From JBGSMF01 sp964651475 (lineage in GTDB: Bacteria; Chloroflexota; Anaerolineae; Fen-1058), in NCBI GenBank assembly GCA_964651475.1, contig CAZYXV010000012.1, positions 1 through 64,000 of the forward strand: a DNA stretch of 64,000 nt, written 5' to 3'. A model generated the notes under the pieces. That model saw only the letters and a program-made list of their open reading frames with translations. It did not search any database and was not told the origin of the DNA. This document shows, one piece after another, positions 23,179 through 30,578 of the stretch. The translations under genes were made by a program, and so were the position numbers. Positions within the stretch are counted from its first letter, which is position 1. Every line of letters begins with the position of its first letter.

Positions 23179-24182
23179 ACACGCTGGTCATCGTCTGGCG
23201 TGTCACGAGCCATTGTAATCTCGACTGCCGTTTTTGCGCGTATGCCCGCTCGGTCGAGCGCCCGCGAATGGCCGCGAACCCGGACCAGGTAATGGCGTTC
23301 GGCGCGCTGCTGCAAGACTATGGCCGCCAGTATAACCGAGACGTTCTGGTGAGCTGGCTTGGGGGTGAGCCACTGCTTTGGCTGCCGTTGAATCAACTCT
23401 CGAGCGCGTTCAAACACAAGTACAATGTGCGTGCTTCGGTCGCGACCAACGGCGCGGCTCTTGGAACCCAATTGCGCGAGCTGATGGATTATGATCAAAT
23501 CACTCTCAGCGTTGATGGCCTGGCTTCATTTCACGACTGGGTGCGCAATGCGCCCGGGTTATATCATCGGCTTGGCGCTGATGTGGCGCGCCTGGCCGAA
23601 CTCAAAGCCGGGCGCGGCCACGGACCGCTCATTCGGGTCAACACTATCGTGATGCGCGACAACATTGATCAACTGGAATCGCTGTGCCTGGAATTGGCAA
23701 ACTGGGGTGTAGAAGAATTGACCTTTAACGCCCTCGGCGGCAGGGATCGCCCTGAATTTTTTCCCGATCACAAGTTGATGCCAGAACACATTGATCGGCT
23801 GCGCCGCGAGCTGCCGCGTCTGCGCCGCCGCATGATCGAGCGCGGGCTGAGGATTTGCGGTAGTGAAGCTTATGTGGAACGGCTGGGCAGTTTCGTTCGA
23901 GGCGTTCCGGTTCCGGTTGCCCACTGCGCCCCCGGCCAGGATTTCTTGTTCGTTGACGAGCGCGGCCTGGTCAGCCCATGCAGTTTTACTACGACGGCTT
24001 GTAGTGTGCCGCTGGCAAGCTTGCACAGCCCGGACGATTTGCGCGCCTTGCCGGCGCAGTTTAGTGCGCTGCGGCAGCAAGCTGCGCCGCCTGAGTGTTT
24101 GGATTGCTTGAGCACCGAGGTGTTTGGGAAATTCAGCATCTTGTCAGGAGACGAGCATGGATCAAGAAGGCCCACCACTTGA
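23175..24182 (+). CDS. Radical SAM protein with C-terminal extra cysteines
   Basis: 335 residues. CNLDCRFC at 14-21 (Cys14, Cys18, Cys21) is the CxxxCxxC motif for the 4Fe-4S cluster that cleaves S-adenosylmethionine. It is followed by a GGEPLL glycine motif and a TIM-barrel body. The C-terminal part holds further cysteines (HCAPG, PCSFTTTAC, PECLDCLS), suggesting an auxiliary SPASM-like cluster, as in peptide- and protein-modifying radical SAM enzymes. Its start codon overlaps the VWA gene's stop, and its end overlaps the next gene by 26 bp, so the three are coupled. The target is unknown; a protein encoded in the cluster is a reasonable guess. Confidence 0.88.
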   Translation: MNTLVIVWRVTSHCNLDCRFCAYARSVERPRMAANPDQVMAFGALLQDYGRQYNRDVLVSWLGGEPLLWLPLNQLSSAFKHKYNVRASVATNGAALGTQLRELMDYDQITLSVDGLASFHDWVRNAPGLYHRLGADVARLAELKAGRGHGPLIRVNTIVMRDNIDQLESLCLELANWGVEELTFNALGGRDRPEFFPDHKLMPEHIDRLRRELPRLRRRMIERGLRICGSEAYVERLGSFVRGVPVPVAHCAPGQDFLFVDERGLVSPCSFTTTACSVPLASLHSPDDLRALPAQFSALRQQAAPPECLDCLSTEVFGKFSILSGDEHGSRRPTT

Positions 24183-24735
24183 AGCCCTCACCCGCCGATT
24201 GGCCGAGTGTCCGGCGGATTTTTTGGCCGAGCCGCGCGTGGGCGCGCTTGGGTCGGTGCCGGTGGATGCCGTTGTTTACGATGTGATTCTGGATTTGGGC
24301 GGCGCTCCGCTCACCACGCGGCAGGCGGCGCCCCTGGCAAAAAAACAGCGCAACTGTTTGAGCGTGATATTGATCGCGTGTTGGCTGGTCCACGATGAAT
24401 GGTTCCGCCGCCAGGGGCGATTTGCCGAGCCAGCCTATCGGCTGCTGGCGAGGGGATTGGACGAGCTGGCGGAAAGCACGCCGGCGCTCAAGCTGGTGAC
24501 GGACCCCGACCGCCGCGAGGAATTGGCGCGGCTGTGCTTAAAAGAGTTGGGACTGCGTCCGGCCGGCGAAACAGTGCAACAGGCGCAAGATCGCTTTGCA
24601 ACGCTCAATACCGCCGAGCGCCAGCGCGTGATCCTTGCGGCGCGCAAGGCCGAAGAGCGCGCCCAGGCCATCCGCCAGGCGATGGCCGCCGCCAAAGCAA
24701 AAGCCGAGTCGGACGCCAAGGCGATGAGAGAGTGA
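24157..24735 (+). CDS. Small helical protein of the MVP-adjacent cluster, unrecognised
   Basis: 192 residues from ATG 24157 (MDQEGPPLEALTRRL), placed by AGGAG seven bases upstream. No family recognised. The body looks helical with conserved-looking LTTRQAAPLAKKQRNC and LSVILIACWLVHDEWF. The last 45 residues are a charged Ala/Arg/Lys/Glu helix, likely a coiled coil (RKAEERAQAIRQAMAAAKAK). It is cytoplasmic. It overlaps the radical SAM gene and precedes the adenylate-forming enzyme by 61 bp, so it is part of the same operon and may be a scaffold or adaptor. That role is inference only. Confidence 0.75.
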   Translation: MDQEGPPLEALTRRLAECPADFLAEPRVGALGSVPVDAVVYDVILDLGGAPLTTRQAAPLAKKQRNCLSVILIACWLVHDEWFRRQGRFAEPAYRLLARGLDELAESTPALKLVTDPDRREELARLCLKELGLRPAGETVQQAQDRFATLNTAERQRVILAARKAEERAQAIRQAMAAAKAKAESDAKAMRE

Positions 24736-24739
24736 GAGC

Positions 24740-24793
24740 GAGGTTAAGGTCGAGGTTAAGGTTGAGGTTAAGGTTGAGGTTGAGGTTGAGGTC
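24740..24793 (+). repeat. Nine tandem RAGGTY hexamers immediately before a start codon
   Basis: The 54-bp array is nine hexamers: GAGGTT and AAGGTY alternate three times, then GAGGTT twice and GAGGTC. It ends three bases before ATG 24797. The GAGGT cores resemble Shine-Dalgarno sequences, with the last at about 4 and the previous at about 10 bases from the ATG. The reverse strand gives a meaningless Leu-Asn repeat ORF. Confidence 0.95.
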
Positions 24794-24796
24794 AAG

Positions 24797-26146
24797 ATGG
24801 CGCAATTACTGCAAAAAGATCAGAACCGCTTTCCATTGCTCACCGAGGCGGGTCGCCGCTTGTTGCGCGAGTTGGAAGAAAATTCACACGCGCCGCGTTT
24901 TACTCATCCTGGCTGTGACAGGTTGACGGCAGATGGCTTGCGGCGCGTGCGCGCTTTCGAGGCCGAATTGCAAAGCGCGCCTGTGGGCTGGCAGCCCGGC
25001 GCGCTTCCCACGTGGCTGAGTGAGTTTGTGGACATGTGTTTCCGAGATGTGCCGTTCTACCGGCGTTACGGCTCGCCGCCCGCCGATTTTTTCTCCATCC
25101 CCACCACCCGGCGGGCCGACCTGGCGCGCGAACCCTGGGCCTTTGTGCCGGATGGGCTGCCATTGGATGACCTGGTGATTTATCAGACTTCGGGCGCGAG
25201 CGGACACCCGCTCGATATTCTCACCCACCCGGAGCCGCTGGCAATGTATTTGCCCTTGCTGCGCGCGGCCCTGGCCACTCGCGGCGTCGAATGGCACGGT
25301 TTGGGCGGTCAGGTGGCGATTGTTGTGGTGTGTTTTCAAAAAAGCACCTGGACCTATATTTCCATTTCGCCCGTCCTCGACCAGGCCGGCGTGGTCAAGG
25401 TCAATCTGAACCCCGCCGATTGGCGCGCCCCGCAAGACCGCGCTCGCTTTTTGGATGCGTGCCAGGCAGCGGTTTACACCGGCGACCCTATTTCGTTTGC
25501 AGAGCTGGCAAAACTGCCGCTGCAAACGCGCCCCAGGGCATTGATCTCTACCGCTATGGCGCTCACGCCCGGATTGCGTGAGCAACTGGAAGCACACTTT
25601 GCCTGCCCGGTGCTGGACGTGTATTCGATGAATGAAACGGGGCCAATCGCCGTCGCCGCCGAGGGGGGGCACGTCTTGCTCCAACCGCGCTTGTACGTCG
25701 AGATTCTGGATGCGGATGGATTGCCTTGCCCGCCCGGTGCGCGCGGCGAGATCACGCTGAGCGGCGGGTTCAATCCATTCCTGCCGCTGTTGCGCTATCG
25801 CACGGGCGATTGGTCCCGCCTGGAATTTCGTGGAACCTTGCCCGTTCTGATCGGATTAGAAGGCCGCCCGCCAGTGGTATTTACGGGCGCGGGCGGTCAG
25901 CCTATTAACAACATTGACGTGTCAACGATCCTCAAGCCGTTTGCGCTGGCGCAGTATGCGCTGCATCAGTACGCCGATGGCTCGCTGCGTCTGCGCGTGC
26001 GAGGCGGCGTTGCCGATTCCGATAAATTGCGTGAGGCGCTTTTAGCGTTATTCGGCAGCGAGCAAAACCTGACCGTTGAACAAACGGCGGAATTTACGGA
26101 CAAGGTGATCCAGTACACGAGTGATAGAACGCCAGCGTCGAATTGA
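24797..26146 (+). CDS. PaaK/CapK-like adenylate-forming enzyme
   Basis: 449 residues. The ANL-superfamily fold is shown by YQTSGASGHPLDILTHPE (phosphate-binding loop), YSMNETGPIAVA (the motif that positions the adenylate) and LLRYRTGDWSRLEF (ribose-binding Asp). The overall form is closest to phenylacetate-CoA ligase/CapK-type enzymes, which activate a carboxylate as an acyl-AMP for transfer to CoA or another acceptor. The substrate is unknown. The C-terminal domain is short. It is the last gene of the VWA operon and is translated from a ribosome-binding site embedded in a hexamer array. One possibility is that it supplies an acyl group for a modification made by its neighbours; nothing in the sequence proves this. 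Confidence 0.85.
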   Translation: MAQLLQKDQNRFPLLTEAGRRLLRELEENSHAPRFTHPGCDRLTADGLRRVRAFEAELQSAPVGWQPGALPTWLSEFVDMCFRDVPFYRRYGSPPADFFSIPTTRRADLAREPWAFVPDGLPLDDLVIYQTSGASGHPLDILTHPEPLAMYLPLLRAALATRGVEWHGLGGQVAIVVVCFQKSTWTYISISPVLDQAGVVKVNLNPADWRAPQDRARFLDACQAAVYTGDPISFAELAKLPLQTRPRALISTAMALTPGLREQLEAHFACPVLDVYSMNETGPIAVAAEGGHVLLQPRLYVEILDADGLPCPPGARGEITLSGGFNPFLPLLRYRTGDWSRLEFRGTLPVLIGLEGRPPVVFTGAGGQPINNIDVSTILKPFALAQYALHQYADGSLRLRVRGGVADSDKLREALLALFGSEQNLTVEQTAEFTDKVIQYTSDRTPASN

Positions 26147-26231
26147 CCGGCGAGGAGCGGAGAAAAGTTTGCCGCTCACGGTTGCGGCGCTATAATCAAC
26201 GCTGTGTCCCCGGCTGGGTAAGGAGGTGTGA

Positions 26232-26852
26232 TTGCATCTGGAATCGCTTGAAGCGCTCTTGTCAGATCTAGGTTTGACCCGCGGCGAAACGCACAACGAT
26301 CAACCCCTCGATTGGTTGGTCCAGGTAATTGCCGAGTGCCTCGATTTGGTCTTTGTGGGGATTTACTTGATAGATGACACAAGAGAATGGATTGTTCTCC
26401 GTGCTGGAAGTGGGGAGGCGGGCAGAGTCATGGTCCGAGTTGGCCACAAATGGAAAGTCGCGGATCGGATGCCGATTGGGAGAGCTGTTCTCTTGAACGA
26501 ATTGTGGGTTGTCGACAGTGCGTATCTCCCAGAGAGTGAAGAAGAGCTTGAGTTGGGCTCTGAGCTTCACCAGAAGGTGTATCATCAGGTAGGTGTCAGG
26601 TTGCGCTATGCACGAATAGGCCCAATACCCTTCTTTGCCCCTGCAATCGTCGCGAGATGGGAATTGATTTTTCCGCTGAGGTGGGAAGGGAATGCGATTG
26701 GTGCTATGGTGGTCAATAGCGATCAGGCCGATGACTTCAGGGCCGATGCTCTGGTTGGCCTCCAGCGCGTAGCAGATTCGATTGCGAGGACAATTGAGCA
26801 CTCTGAGTGTCGCCGCGTAGGAGCGCCTTTCAGGCGCGACTATCGCGCCTGA
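26232..26852 (+). CDS. GAF-domain protein, 3' end formed by a palindromic repeat
   Basis: 206 residues from TTG 26232, set by AGGAGG six bases upstream. The body is a single GAF-like sensor domain (VIAECLDLVFVGIYLIDD, WELIFPLRWEGNAIGAMVVNS, LVGLQRVADSIARTIEHSE). No output domain is present. The last dozen residues (RRVGAPFRRDYRA) are encoded by a 49-bp palindromic repeat, so the native C-terminus has probably been replaced or truncated by insertion. Base composition is lower in GC than its neighbours. It could be a remnant of a longer sensor gene. Confidence 0.75.
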   Translation: MHLESLEALLSDLGLTRGETHNDQPLDWLVQVIAECLDLVFVGIYLIDDTREWIVLRAGSGEAGRVMVRVGHKWKVADRMPIGRAVLLNELWVVDSAYLPESEEELELGSELHQKVYHQVGVRLRYARIGPIPFFAPAIVARWELIFPLRWEGNAIGAMVVNSDQADDFRADALVGLQRVADSIARTIEHSECRRVGAPFRRDYRA

Positions 26853-26865
26853 AAGGCGCTCCTAC
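26817..26865. repeat. REP/MITE-like perfect palindrome, copy 1
   Basis: Two perfectly complementary 23-bp arms, GTAGGAGCGCCTTTCAGGCGCGA and its complement, flank CTA. A diverged, inverted copy lies at 56660-56708. Right of this copy the flank resembles, in reverse orientation, the flank left of copy 2 (GGAAAAAA, then CGTCCC, then AAATT), so the mobile unit is longer than the palindrome. Confidence 0.9.
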
Positions 26866-26957
26866 GGGAATTTGGGGACGTTTTTTCCCATGCCCATAAC
26901 ACCGCATGAACCCGACTTGACTCATCGGCACTTTTTTCGATTGCTCAACGCGCATTA

Positions 26958-27371
26958 ATGATTCTTCTGTTGGTAATGTTTTGGGGAGAAAAAATCGAGT
27001 ATATGCGCGATGCTCTCTTTACCTACTATATGTTCATGCTTTCCAGCTTCAGCCTAAAGATATCTACCTTTCCCCCAGACACTTTTCGGCTTTTGCGAGG
27101 GGCTGATTTCTTGTGGCGGTTTGAGGGCGATTGGAGTTCGAAAGAACGGGCAATCGTTCGAGCTGTTATGCGCCATTATGAATACAAGCACGGAGAGGAC
27201 CGGGGGTGGACGACCTGGTTACTTGTTTGCTATAAGCATCAGAACTGCAAGGACTTTCATGCTGTCTATGGTACCAAGGTGTCTTTGTACGGCGACTCGG
27301 TTGAGCAACTGGTGCAAAAGATTCGCTACTATTACGAAACAGGCAACCCTGCTTTAGGTCAAGGCTTTTGA
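26958..27371 (+). CDS. Hypothetical protein, 137 residues, start uncertain
   Basis: I do not recognise this open frame. It contains FLWRFEGDWSSKERAIVRAVMRHYEYKHGEDRGWTTW-type sequence rich in aromatic and charged residues, which looks protein-like. No Shine-Dalgarno precedes ATG 26958. Internal ATGs at 26976 and 27003 are alternatives, the last with GGGGAG 14 bases upstream. It is lower in GC than the chromosome average here and lies between a repeat and scpB, so it may be foreign or a decayed fragment. Confidence 0.4.
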   Translation: MILLLVMFWGEKIEYMRDALFTYYMFMLSSFSLKISTFPPDTFRLLRGADFLWRFEGDWSSKERAIVRAVMRHYEYKHGEDRGWTTWLLVCYKHQNCKDFHAVYGTKVSLYGDSVEQLVQKIRYYYETGNPALGQGF

Positions 27372-27390
27372 GGACTGGCTGGACAGGATG

Positions 27391-28056
27391 CTAGGCCGTT
27401 CGGTCATTTTCTTCCGGCAATATTTGAGGTTGAATGATTTCTGGCGGCGCTTCTGAGGTTGGAGCGCCGCTTTCTGCTTCTGCCGGGGGCGGCGCTTTGG
27501 ACTCGGCGAGTGTTTCCATGGCGTCCGTTTCGGCGGGCTGCAGCGGCGGCAGTTCGGAGAGGTTGGATAGCCCAAAGTGTTGTAGAAACTCGAACGTGGT
27601 TCCATAGAGAATGGGGTGTCCAACCGTTTCCAGCCGTCCCACTTCTTCGATCAACCCCTTGCTCAATAAATTCTTGAGCACGCTATCGCAATTGACGCCG
27701 CGCACCGCTTCTACCTGGGCGCGCGTGCACGGCTGCTGGTAGGCGACGACGGCCAGCGTTTCCAGCGCGGCCGCCGAAAGCTTGCTGGTGGCCTCGATGC
27801 CCAAAAATCGCTCGATGACGGGCGCGGCTTCTGGATGCGTTACAAGTTGCAGCCGGTCCCCTTTGTGCTGCAAGCGGAGGCCGCGCTCGTGGCTGTCTGC
27901 GTTGAGCGCGGCCAGGGCCGTTTCGATTTGCTCGACGCTGGTTTCGGTGGCCTGCGCCAGGCGCGCCACACTCACCGGCTCGTCGGCCACAAAGAGCAGA
28001 TTTTCGATAATGGCTGTCAGAGACAGGCTGGAGGGTAGTGTCGCCGGATCAGGCAT
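27391..28056 (-). CDS. scpB: Segregation and condensation protein B
   Basis: 221 residues. Two winged-helix domains occupy about 12-170 (LTAIIENLLFVADEPVSVARLAQ; LSAAALETLAVVAYQQPCTRAQVEAVRG, the ScpB signature; LIEEVGRLETVGHPILYGTT). The last 50 are a Pro/Glu/Ala-rich tail. ScpB dimers bridge SMC-ScpA for chromosome condensation. The start overlaps the end of the AmaP-like gene by 8 bp. scpA and smc are not in this window. Confidence 0.95.
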   Translation of the reverse strand: MPDPATLPSSLSLTAIIENLLFVADEPVSVARLAQATETSVEQIETALAALNADSHERGLRLQHKGDRLQLVTHPEAAPVIERFLGIEATSKLSAAALETLAVVAYQQPCTRAQVEAVRGVNCDSVLKNLLSKGLIEEVGRLETVGHPILYGTTFEFLQHFGLSNLSELPPLQPAETDAMETLAESKAPPPAEAESGAPTSEAPPEIIQPQILPEENDRTA

Positions 28057-28723
28057 AAGAATCTGGCGAATCCGAGCGCGCTGGCGTTGCCGGCGGCGGC
28101 AGTTCGGCCGGTTGTGATGGCGTGAACGCAGGCCGGGGGGCCGGCGCCGGTGTGGTGGTGGGAACGCTGCCGGGCGGGTAGGGCATCATGCGGATCTGAA
28201 CTTGCGGTTTGCCCGCCAGTTGAAGCCCCATTTTTTCTTCGATGACCTGGCGCGTGACTTCGAGCACTTCTTCTGCTTTGCGCGGCACGTTCACCTCGGC
28301 GGAGGCGTCCACCTCGATGGACAAAGCCACTCCCTTGCCTTTGCGGCTAACGCGCGGCTTGACGGCAAGTATATCCGGCAGCGGATCAATGTGATAGCGC
28401 AGCCGGTTGGCGATAGAGTCTATGGTCACCCGCACCTCGCCGCCCGTCACACTCGCCACGCGGATGGTCTTGCGGCGCGGGCCGCGAAACTCGGAGATGA
28501 TCAGCAGGACGAGCAGGAAATCTACAAAGATCGCCACCAGGATGAGCAGGGCTTGAGACAAAACGTTATACTCTGGCCTGATTCGGGCGAGCAGCCTCAA
28601 TATTGCCGAAGCTGTCTCCATCACCAGCGTCAGGCTCTTGACCGGAAAAGCCAGCAAGAGCGTGACGACAATCATGGTAAGCAAGGCATCCAGCACGACC
28701 ACAATGCGATTAAAAGTATTCAC
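28049..28723 (-). CDS. amaP: AmaP-like alkaline-shock membrane anchor protein
   Basis: 224 residues. Two N-terminal membrane helices (about 8-30 and 55-78) form a hairpin. An Asp23/AmaP-like soluble domain follows at about 85-175 (GGEVRVTIDSIANRLRYHI, GKGVALSIEVDASAEVNVP, VLEVTRQVIEEKMGLQL), then a Pro/Ala-rich tail of about 50 residues. In Firmicutes AmaP anchors Asp23 at the membrane and affects envelope stress. An Asp23-family gene is present at 43.6-44.0 kb. It overlaps scpB by 8 bp. Confidence 0.85.
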   Translation of the reverse strand: MNTFNRIVVVLDALLTMIVVTLLLAFPVKSLTLVMETASAILRLLARIRPEYNVLSQALLILVAIFVDFLLVLLIISEFRGPRRKTIRVASVTGGEVRVTIDSIANRLRYHIDPLPDILAVKPRVSRKGKGVALSIEVDASAEVNVPRKAEEVLEVTRQVIEEKMGLQLAGKPQVQIRMMPYPPGSVPTTTPAPAPRPAFTPSQPAELPPPATPARSDSPDSYA

Positions 28724-28830
28724 GTTTAACCTCCGGCTTTTGCAGAGAGTGAATTGAGCATGGTTTACGTTGGGTTGGCTAGCCTATGAATTGTACCATT
28801 GCGTCACCTAATGCGCAACACGGCCATGTT

Positions 28831-28859
28831 TTGACGTTTGCCGGGCCAGCGGTTATAAT
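28831..28859 (+). promoter_or_regulatory. Upstream promoter of a tandem pair before the zinc-ribbon genes
   Basis: TTGACG (28831-28836), a 17-bp spacer and TATAAT (28854-28859). The predicted start near 28866 is about 115 nt before the first zinc-ribbon ATG, and a second promoter lies in between. Confidence 0.65.
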
Positions 28860-28927
28860 TAATTCTGTCTGGCAAACAAGGTGCGCGCGACGTGGCCTTT
28901 GGGCGGCGGGCGCTGATTGCCCGGCAT

Positions 28928-28956
28928 TTGTCATCATGGGTGGTTTGGCATATAAT
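28928..28956 (+). promoter_or_regulatory. Proximal promoter of the zinc-ribbon genes
   Basis: TTGTCA (28928-28933), a 17-bp spacer and TATAAT (28951-28956). The start near 28963 leaves a leader of about 20 nt that includes AGGAG. Confidence 0.75.
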
Positions 28957-28981
28957 GCACACGAAAGGAGAATGGAACACG

Positions 28982-29320
28982 ATGATGCAAGTACGCTGCC
29001 AGCACTGTAGAGGAATGTTCACGCTCAGCCGTGACGGGATTGGATTGGCGTTAGCCGAGGCCCAGGCAAAGAATGAGCAATACCACGCTTTCAATTGCCC
29101 GCAGTGCCGTTACGTCGTCAAGCTGCAAATAACCGAACTGCGGCGGCATTTGCCGGCGGATTACGTGTTGCCGGAATGGACGCCTCCTCCACCCGCCGCG
29201 GAACCTGTGCCGGTTGAAAAGCCGCCGGAAGAAAACGCGGCTCCAGCCGAGCCGGCCAGGCCCAAAAGAGCGCCCCGGTTAACCCCCAGCAAATCGCGCA
29301 GACCCAAGAGTAAAAAGTAA
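28982..29320 (+). CDS. Zinc-ribbon protein with Pro/Ala-rich basic tail
   Basis: About 112 residues. The N-terminal zinc ribbon has CQHC and CPQC pairs about 35 residues apart. The C-terminal 45 residues are Pro/Ala/Glu-rich, then basic (KRAPRLTPSKSRRPKSKK). ATG 28982 follows AGGAG by 11 bases, and the promoter excludes longer starts. It shares its N-terminal layout with the next gene, a paralogue. Function unknown; a nucleic-acid-binding role is plausible. Confidence 0.75.
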   Translation: MMQVRCQHCRGMFTLSRDGIGLALAEAQAKNEQYHAFNCPQCRYVVKLQITELRRHLPADYVLPEWTPPPPAAEPVPVEKPPEENAAPAEPARPKRAPRLTPSKSRRPKSKK

Positions 29321-29363
29321 TTTTCCCAAGCTTTTTAAGGGAACTGGATAGGAGAGTAAACAG

Positions 29364-29837
29364 ATGGAGATTCAATGCCCCAACTGCGGTTGGAAAACTG
29401 ACCTGAAGGCCGAACAACTCGTGGCGGCCATCGGCGCTGCCGCGCAAAAGCAGGCCGAATACCATATTGAGCATTGCCCACAATGCCAGTGGGTCATTCG
29501 TATACCGGTGGCGAATATGCAGGCCGTTTTGCCTGTGCCTGAGCCGGCTGCGCCGCAAGCGCCCATTGAAGCACCTGTCAAGAGACCCGCGGCTAAGAAA
29601 CCAGCCGTCAAGAAACCCGTGGCCAAGCCAGTGGCCAAGAAACCAGCCGTCAAGAAACCTGCGGCCAAGCCCAAGCCAGCGGCCAAGAAACCTGCGGCCA
29701 AGCCCAAGCCAGCGGCCAAGAAACCCGCGGCCAAGCCGGCCACTAAGCCTAGACCTAAACCGGCGGCCAAGAAACCAGTCGCCAGGAAACCTGCTGCCAA
29801 ACCAACCGCCAAAAAAGCCAGGCCGGTTGCCAAATAA
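29364..29837 (+). CDS. Zinc-ribbon protein with histone H1-like Lys/Ala/Pro tail
   Basis: 157 residues. Residues 1-60 form a zinc ribbon with CPNC and CPQC pairs and an intervening helix (EQLVAAIGAAAQKQAEYHIEHC). Residues about 70-157 are a repetitive tail of AAKKPAAKP and AVKKPVAKP units with almost no acidic residues, resembling bacterial histone-H1-like and HU-tail sequences that bind DNA electrostatically. The coding DNA of the tail is itself repetitive. It is probably a nucleoid-associated or DNA-binding protein. A terminator follows 24 bp after the stop. Confidence 0.8.
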   Translation: MEIQCPNCGWKTDLKAEQLVAAIGAAAQKQAEYHIEHCPQCQWVIRIPVANMQAVLPVPEPAAPQAPIEAPVKRPAAKKPAVKKPVAKPVAKKPAVKKPAAKPKPAAKKPAAKPKPAAKKPAAKPATKPRPKPAAKKPVARKPAAKPTAKKARPVAK

Positions 29838-29861
29838 CGCCGCCGAATTGTAGTGCAAACC

Positions 29862-29891
29862 AACTCCCCGAAATAAAGCTTTCGGGGAGTT
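29862..29891. terminator. Bidirectional terminator between the zinc-ribbon genes and nadD
   Basis: AACTCCCCGAAA and TTTCGGGGAGTT form a 12-bp stem with a six-base loop. T-rich sequence follows on the plus strand, ending the zinc-ribbon transcript; nadD converges from the other side. Confidence 0.8.
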
Positions 29892-29896
29892 TATCG

Positions 29897-30517
29897 TCAT
29901 TTGTACAGTTTGTGCTGTGCGATATATGCTTCGACGTCTGGAGGAACAAGGTAGCGGATTGACAGTCCGTGTTGCACGCGGCGGCGAATGTCGCTGGCGG
30001 CGATATCTAGCCACGGCGCATCTATCCACATGATGTGTTCTTGCAGGCCGGGCAATGATTCCTCAAGCTTGGGCAAGTTCAATTCCACGCCAGGGCGGGG
30101 CGCCACTGCGAGCCGCGCCAATGCCACGATGCGATGGGGGTCGCGCCACTTGAAAAGATCGCGCAGCGAATCGGCGCCCATCAGAAAATATAATTCGTGG
30201 TTGGCGTACTGTTCGCGCAAAAGACTCAACGTATCGGCGGTGTAATGCGGGCCGGGGCGGTCTATATCCACGTGCGATACGTCAAAGCCGGCGCGCCCGG
30301 CGAGCGCCAATTGCGTCATCGCCAAACGGTGATGAATGGGGGTGGTGGATTGATCGGCCTTGAGCGGCTGCTGGCCGGCGGGGCAAAATAATACAACTTC
30401 CAGCCCCAGTTGTTCGCGCGCCTGATCGGCCAGCACCAGGTGCCCGATGTGGGGCGGGTCAAACGTGCCCCCCAAGATGCCTAAACGCTTACTGGCGGGA
30501 TTGAAACGAGGTATCAT
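29897..30517 (-). CDS. nadD: Nicotinate-nucleotide adenylyltransferase
   Basis: 206 residues. GILGGTFDPPHIGHLVLADQ near the N-terminus is the nucleotidyltransferase HxGH motif, and DIAASDIRRRVQHGLSIRYLVP carries the C-terminal ISSTxIR-type motif. NadD converts nicotinate mononucleotide and ATP to deamido-NAD. ATG 30517 (MIPRFNPASKR) is preferred over the in-frame TTG at 30523. Same strand as the HAD, YbaK and Obg genes, forming a loose operon led by obg. Confidence 0.95.
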   Translation of the reverse strand: MIPRFNPASKRLGILGGTFDPPHIGHLVLADQAREQLGLEVVLFCPAGQQPLKADQSTTPIHHRLAMTQLALAGRAGFDVSHVDIDRPGPHYTADTLSLLREQYANHELYFLMGADSLRDLFKWRDPHRIVALARLAVAPRPGVELNLPKLEESLPGLQEHIMWIDAPWLDIAASDIRRRVQHGLSIRYLVPPDVEAYIAQHKLYK

Positions 30518-30578
30518 AACCAAATCAGTAAACTTGTGTGCGCATTGTAATCAGTGAACATTCACGTTCATTCGCGGA

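Noticed and set aside
24605..24805. Minus-strand ORFs encoding Leu-Asn repeats
   Set aside because: They are the reverse complement of the RAGGTY hexamer array upstream of the adenylate-forming enzyme gene.
27391..28117. Plus-strand ORFs inside scpB
   Set aside because: They lie opposite a clear ScpB reading frame and show no family features.
29118..30029. Minus-strand Gly/Leu/Phe-repeat ORF opposite the H1-like tail
   Set aside because: It is a shadow of the Lys/Ala/Pro repeats in the plus-strand gene, which has two promoters, ribosome sites and a zinc ribbon.
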